A stretch of DNA of 64,000 nucleotides from Trichosanthes cucumerina (Eukaryota > Streptophyta > Magnoliopsida > Cucurbitales > Cucurbitaceae). The DNA lies in contig CM071844.1 of NCBI GenBank assembly GCA_036507285.1, positions 23,443,898 through 23,507,897 on the forward strand, in the 5' to 3' direction. The position numbers and the translations under genes were made by a program. Below, one piece after another: positions 58,118 through 64,000 of this stretch (positions are counted from its first letter, which is position 1; each line of letters begins with the position of its first letter). The notes under the pieces are model-generated. The model made no database searches. It had not been told where the DNA came from and saw nothing but the letters and a program-made list of their open reading frames with translations.

Positions 58118-58693
58118 TGTAACGCCCCTACTTTTATGACATCAATTCCTAGAGACGTTACTACTCATGCATGCATTCGAGGCCCTAACTGATTTTAAAA
58201 TAAGTAAAAGTTGATAAATAACAAAACAATTTACTTTGGGATCCCATGGAAATACAAAACGTTTACAATAAACATAACCAAGTTCGGCCTCTAGTTTCAA
58301 AACTCAATGTTATATAAACGGAAGACAATAATCATTTAAAAATTCTTTCTTAATCATTGATGCGAATTCATGAATTGGTTCCCATGGCTTCAGAGCGCAT
58401 CCATGCCACTCACTTGGTATGCTCTCGACTCTACACTCAAAACATTTTTAAAACAGAGAAAAACACAACAAAGGTAGAGGATGAGTATTATAAAATACCC
58501 ATAAGTGGGGGTCGGAAATGCAAACACATGCATATGATTTTCCTTCAAATCGACTTTTAAACATAATCATTATTCATGACTTTCAAAATCATAAAACTTT
58601 CTCAGTAATGGGACCTAAAACTTTCTCATAAAATCATGACTTTTTCTCTTTGGCTATGCGTGGTCAATTGAGTCTACTGAGTCTTTTCATTTT

Positions 58694-58888
58694 GAGTCCC
58701 TCACGGACCCTCAGGGTTTGAGTCCCTCACGGACTCCTGTAATATTGAGTCCCTCACGGACCCTCGTGGGTTTGAGTCCCTCACGGACTCCTGTAATAAT
58801 GAGCCCCTCACGGACTCACTGTAATATTGAGCCCTCACAGGACTCTCCTATAATATTGAGCCCTCACGGACTCTCACTGTAATAATGA
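58694..58888. repeat. Seven tandem 26-29 bp units, each a hairpin
   Basis: Units start at 58,694, 58,720, 58,747, 58,774, 58,801, 58,829 and 58,858. The core GAGTCCCTCACGGACTC is an inverted repeat (GAGTCC, loop CTCAC, GGACTC), perfect in units 2 and 4, joined by CTGTAATATT-type spacers. Confidence 0.92.
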
Positions 58889-59689
58889 CCCATAGAGTCT
58901 CTAATGCATGTTTTACCATGCATAAGTCCTCGAGAGACCAATTGCCACAACCTACTTGACATGTTCATATACATACAATATGCATGAGGTCCCATCCTTT
59001 AAATTCATATACATATACATTCGGGAATGATGCAACAAATCACATGAACTTAAGATCATGACATAACTTCCATAACTTTAACTAGAGTCAATCAATCATC
59101 ATTAATAAATACGTTTATTATTTAAGGTGCATAACTAGCACAATAACATAACCGAAAATCTCAATATACGTAAATGTACATAGTTGTGTGTCAAGACTCG
59201 TTTTTAAATTCTTTGAAATCATTTCACTTCAGGTCCTCTCAAACCCTTAAATCATCAAGTTCCTTTCTAAACCTTTTGAAAATCATTCACTCGAGATCCT
59301 CGAAAAACCTTTAAAATATTCGTTTTCTAAATTCAAGCCCTAAGCATGAGTTTTGGAAATTCACCTTTGAAATAAATCCTCAATTTTCATCTTTTAAAAC
59401 AAATACATATTTCAAGAAATCGTATTCACTTCCCTTTTTAAGATCGTTTGTAGAAAATCCCTTACCATAGCCTTCGCTTAAAACTCCTCATGCTCCGTTC
59501 CTAACTCAGTGTTCATCACAATCGTGATTAGTACGCCGGATCCCTAATTCCATTTCGTCAATTCCTTAATTAGTTACTATAAGCATAACTTAGAGTCTGC
59601 ATCGAAATTAGTTGGAATATCGAGTAATAAACAAGCGAAATTACCCAACCGGAGGCTGAAAACGAACTCGGGGAATCAAAACAGGTGCA

Positions 59690-60470
59690 TGCAAACAGCT
59701 CGGGCAAGCAGCGGCGCGCGTCGGCCGGCGGCGGCGGCGGCGTGACGTGGCGGCGGCGGCGCGTGGAGGCGCCTCTCGGAGCGTAGAGGCCGGATCTGCA
59801 AAGCCCGTGAGCCGATCTATTCAGAACCGGTCCTATCTCCATTAAAACCGGTCAAAAAGGCTCCAAACCGGCTGACCCAAACTTTGCACGCAATGACGGC
59901 TCACGATTCCGGCGACCGGGGGCTCCAACCTGCAGCTCGGCGAAGGCAGTGATTGTTGTGACGGATTTTGACGAGGACCCGTAGAACAGAGGCAACATCA
60001 CCTAGCCGGCAAGACGTGAGGAGCTCGCGAATGACGGCGGCGCTGCAAGTCTCGTCGAATCGGACCGACGGACACTCAAGCTCGTGGACGGCGGCGCGCT
60101 GCGCGAGGTTCGGCGATCTCGACGCTTTGCTCTTACGGTCGGCATGGGTAAAGCCGCACGAACGGCGGACCATGTTGGAGATCCGGCAACTGGATGACGA
60201 GGCTGGGCGGCGACGAGTTCAAGACGGTGACCGACGGTGAAGAGCTCGAACCGGCTTGCAGCGGCTGCGGACAACCGCTCGTCTCCAGAGCAGAAGCTCG
60301 CGGCTCGACTAGGTGAACGGCGACTCGACATGAGGTTGGCGGCTTCAGCAGAGGTCTCCGGCGGCTGGTCTATCGGCACCGGCGAGCTTCGACGTTCGGC
60401 TGGGGTCCTCTGTCAGTGAGAAGGCGTGCGGCTGGAGGAAGGAGAAGTTGCTGGTCCATGTGTTGGAATT
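59690..60470. other. GC-rich, CpG-rich block within the LTR
   Basis: About 780 bases dominated by GGCGGCGG, CGGCGCGCG and CGACGG words in otherwise AT-rich DNA. Opposite-strand open frames (59,901-60,379) are a by-product of the composition; none shows a domain. Confidence 0.75.
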
Positions 60471-60696
60471 CGTGCTAAAAAAAAAACCCTAATTCCTTCT
60501 ATTTCACAAGAAATTACCAAACTACCCTTTTTTTTCAACTCATACCTACAAAACGCCCTTATGCTCATTTAAGTGTTCTAAAAAGTCCTTTAATTATAAA
60601 AATTCTAAATTTACATAATCTTTCTTTAAATTTCAAAGCCCCAACACCAAATGAATTTAATTTTTCAAAATGTTTTTGGAGTTCTGGGGTGTTACA

Positions 60697-60710
60697 ATCT
60701 TCCCTCCTTA
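60697..60710 (-). other. Polypurine tract of the chromovirus-type element
   Basis: On the minus strand TAAGGAGGGAAGAT directly before TGTAACACCCC, preceded by CTTTCGAGGACGAAAGTTCT, the usual 3' end of Tekay-like elements. Confidence 0.85.
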
Positions 60711-63700
60711 AGAACTTTCGTCCTCGAAAGTTTCTAATCTTATAAGACTTTGGGAAAACTTGCTCACACACTCGTTTCACTTGGTTACGACGAGTCTTCG
60801 ATCCTTATGCAAGAATTAGCACTAGCTGATCCTCAAGTGTCACATCTTAGCGTAAACTTATTACCCAACAGTCTCATAACTTTAACTTGAGCTCGTTCTC
60901 TTCACTGGAGTCTTCCTACTAAGGCCTGCATGAGTGAGGCCCTTGACTCGGATTCTACATTTGGAAAGTTCCCGGTTCAAATTCTAAGATAACTTTCGGG
61001 ATATTTAGCTCAGTATTTCCTTCTCTAGTCCTTTAGTTAGTTTCTTCATTTTGTGACTTTATAAAGGAGTTCTTTGCTAAAACCATTACATTGTTGTTGA
61101 GTCACAAAATCCTCTTTAAGGTTCACGCACCACTTACTAGCATTCATTTCAAGACATGACTAGATCATTCCGAAGTGACCATCGTTCCCATAACTTTAAC
61201 ACCTTTCTACGAGATGTGACTTCAAGAATAAAGTTAGCAACTTTGTCCTATTGTTCGAGACTCTTCACATTAATGGCTAACCTTTCGCTACTCTCAACGA
61301 CCTTTTAGTAAATGTCGTAGTAACAAACCCACTCGCATACTTAGTTAACTTTGGGGCTTTCTATTGCAATCAAAAATTCGTTGAAAGTCTTAGGTCATGG
61401 TGGGAGTAACTCAAACTTAGGTCTCATTTGGTTGTCGCGACACATGAAATGTTCTGTACAACTCTGTCATTCTTATTACAAGGATGTTCCGAAAATTTCG
61501 GCAGCATAACGGCGTAACTACAACAATGCCAAAATTTTCTCTAACACCTGTTTGATAGAAAAAGCACTTCTAAAATCAGACAGCAAACCAATCATACTTC
61601 CAACTTCATTTCGGGATTACTCAGAGTTCAAAAACACACAATACACAGAAATGTTAAACAACCAATTATAAGTGACACTAAATTTCTTTAATCGTAAACG
61701 ATGATTCTTTAAGGACAAGGAAATCTAACAATCAGATTGCGATATCGACTTTAAAACAAACTTTAAAAGGGTGTAAGGGAATCCTCTTGACTTACCCTGC
61801 TTTAGAGTCTAAACAATTATAGGTTGTCGCATTAAGTGACAAAATTTTCATTGTAAGTTCTAGGAATTAGAATGACCCTTTTAAAACCAATTATTCAAGA
61901 TACAACTCATACTCTATTTCTTTTAATCTTTCCTCAGTCTATGGCACAACGGAACAGTCATTCATATCACTCCCCTTAATATAACTCAACTGCTAACAAC
62001 CTCGATGTTAAGCGATCTCGCGAAAAGGAATTTAGTCCTTTAAAACTCATTCTCCCTTTATCCTTCACTCCCTTGAATATCCTGCTCAAGTAATCACTTG
62101 AATATAATGCAACTTTCTTAACACCAATAGGGTTGGATACTTTACAATGGCATCCACTACATTTCTTAACTTTTCCGACTCTTTCGTCATGAAACCCTAA
62201 CGTTCAAACCTTGAATACGAATACTTTATTTAACACCTCTAGACTTTGAACTTTTCCAGAATTATAATATTCCTTTGCTAAGGTTCTACTCGCGAACTCA
62301 GTTGTTCAAGGTTTCTTGAAAGACTTTCGCCTCGTAATGTCTACCCTTTCCTCCCTTTGTCCAAACTATTCCTTTTTGATAACGCGCAAGTGGGTCTTAT
62401 CTTGACAAAGATTCCTTTAAGCCTTACATCCTGAACTCGGACATTTCCTTTCTAATATCACTCACCTGAGATCACATACTCGTCTTTTCTTAGCTTAACA
62501 AATTTCCTTATGCTCATCTTTTGAAGTTTACTTGAGTACTTAACTCCTTAGTGACCTTTCGACTACTTCCATATCTCAGGACTTACTCTTTCCTCCTTAT
62601 GCTTAAAGCAATCCTTCCGAGTTGTCATTTCTGCCCCTTCTTAGGCTTGGTTTAACTGGAACGTCTCCGACAACTTTATCCCAACAATGATTTACCTTTT
62701 TCTTGAGCACTAGATCCATCAAGCCTATAAACATTAGGGGCATTTAAGTAAAATCTCTACAATCTTCATGATGTTCGTAAAGTGATTTGAAAGTTGTTTC
62801 GGAATATCTAATCCCTGGTTCATGACGGGCGCTAACTTGACTCCCAAATCATCTTAAGGAACACTATGCTCCTCGTACTGGTGGAATAGGTCGTTCATTC
62901 AAAAAAAACGAAGAGATTTATTCTTAGCAACAACTGTCTTCCACTTCTCATCTCTTATGCACGAGCATAAGGATACACCTTTCTCCTTTACGCACCCCCC
63001 TAATACTCCTTATGGCGATAAACTACTACTAACTCTTACAGGAAGGTTCTGCACTGTGACTTGAGTTCTTTTACTTTCTTCGAGCATTCTGTAAGGAGTA
63101 TTAGGAATTCATCATTACTCTCTACTTTTAATTCCATACTTAAGTCTGTCTCTTGTGTTAGGGGTAACTTTAAAGATAAAACCTTCCTTATCTAATACTA
63201 ACGCATTGATCCTCGTGCTTACTCTCCTTAAACTTGGCCTTCTTCTTTTAGTAAGATTAAGGACTTTCTCAACTATTTGTACTTGTTTGGTTATAAAGTC
63301 AAATTCACTAAAACCTCTCTTAAGAAACTATCAACCTAGCCTTTACTAAAGGAACCTTATAGTTTCATGTTTCTAATGGTCGCTCGACCACTATCACTAT
63401 ACACTTTACTAATTGAAAGAAGTTCCTCGACTTTGACTCAGCTATATATAGCGAAGAAGAGATTCAAAGCACTTTCCTCTATTAACTGAATCCTCTCTCC
63501 TTAACCCTCTGGTTGGGAAAAAGGAAACTTTACTACAAAAGAGTTCAAGGGTAACATCACATGTTATCTCTTTCAAGTTGTACACATACGTTTAGTCCAA
63601 CAGGTAGAAATTAGTGGCAAGGTTCTTATACACATTCCACAAGCTTGAATACACAAGTGATCATATGAAAGTCAATTCGTGCACAAGTTTCTGGAGTCCC

Positions 63701-64000
63701 GACAATCAATTCTCTTGTGTTCTCAAACTAAAACTCTAACTCCTTACTTTTCTTCTTTATACTTGACTTTATTAAGTCTATTTAGTTTATGGAATCGCTT
63801 TTGAAACTTTGTATCATGCCTATCTGTAGGGACACATTAATTGTGTATATCCCTGTGGTTTTCCTCTCAGAGCAATGGTCTAAATAAAATCGAAGTGTTT
63901 CCAGTATTTTGAAGAATTAAGTTTTCGTTCCAATATTAACAATCTATCCTTCCCTTTAAAGCTCGAGTCTATTTTAAACATCTTTGCTCTCTTTACTTTG
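60711..64000 (-). mobile_element. Internal region of the chromovirus-type element, no coding capacity seen
   Basis: 3.3 kb, pyrimidine-rich on the plus strand, with stops in all frames. I recognise no chromodomain, integrase, RT or Gag motif on either strand. By position it should hold the 3' part of pol, so it is either a non-autonomous (LARD-like) derivative or extremely decayed. The 5' LTR is beyond the window. Confidence 0.55.

Larger units (their letters stand above)
58118..60696 (-). repeat. Chromovirus-type (Del/Tekay-like) gypsy LTR, 2,579 bases
   Basis: Right edge GGGGTGTTACA at 60,696 (TGTAACACCCC on the element strand), followed by a polypurine tract; left edge TGTAACGCCCC at 58,118 (GGGGCGTTACA end). 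TGTAACACCCC is the standard start of plant Tekay/Del-like LTRs. It contains a tandem hairpin repeat (58,694-58,888) and a GC-rich block (59,690-60,470). Confidence 0.85.

Noticed and set aside
58694..58888. CRISPR-like array (regular short repeats)
   Set aside because: Units are contiguous tandem repeats with near-constant linkers rather than unique spacers, and the DNA is a plant LTR.
59901..60379. Overlapping frames of 90-125 codons on both strands
   Set aside because: Produced by the lack of stop codons in GC-rich sequence; no known domain and no splice or start context.

Overview
This window is intergenic, repeat-dominated plant nuclear DNA. I find no credible intact host gene, no tRNA or rRNA gene and no CRISPR array. 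Coding traces are decayed retrotransposon gag-pol pieces plus fragments of DUF1985 and Ulp1-protease genes of the kind carried by plant DNA transposons. The copia gag/pol proteins look like those that are very abundant in cucurbits (melon, cucumber and relatives). That is family resemblance from memory, not a database result, so the most I would say is probably Cucurbitaceae.

Layout. (1) 1-10,797: a Ty1/copia element (E1, + strand, 718-10,263, target duplication CATAA) sits inside an older minus-oriented copia LTR. (2) 10,798-16,233: decayed gypsy-like non-coding DNA with one minus solo LTR (14,139-15,893). (3) 16,234-23,016: left part of a CACTA-type DNA transposon with a DUF1985 exon. A solo LTR (16,627-20,242) lies in it, and that LTR is itself split by another solo LTR (17,261-19,059). 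(4) 23,017-35,108: a second copia element (E2, minus); its 5' LTR is split by a solo LTR (32,472-34,401). (5) 35,109-about 53,640: an Athila-type Ty3/gypsy element (minus) holding two solo LTRs. Its 5' LTR is split by a hAT-like MITE (42,398-52,586), and the MITE is split by a third copia element (E3, minus, 42,802-52,417). (6) about 53,640-58,117: plus-oriented gypsy LTR-like sequence broken by a CACTA-type element with Ulp1 protease exons, then a scrap of another copia element. (7) 58,118-64,000: a 2.6 kb chromovirus-type LTR (minus) followed by an internal region with no coding capacity.

Eight insertions were resolved by joining the two halves of an interrupted sequence across a short target duplication, which gives a relative order of events. 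E1, E2 and E3 share one plan: LTRs of about 1.8-1.95 kb, a tRNA-iMet-type primer site, a leader of about 2.1 kb, gag, CCHC knuckle and protease, integrase, RT, RNase H, and an AAGYGGGAG polypurine tract. Each is dead through different lesions.

The most interesting signals are non-coding. The copia leaders carry arrays of a 12-bp perfect palindrome (GCGTTGCAACGC) and a series of short tetraloop hairpins whose stems covary. All three gag start codons follow a pyrimidine-rich YAG that looks like a splice acceptor. Unrelated gypsy LTRs here carry their own inverted-repeat arrays. Three LTR-into-LTR insertions fall in the same roughly 190-bp segment of the LTR.
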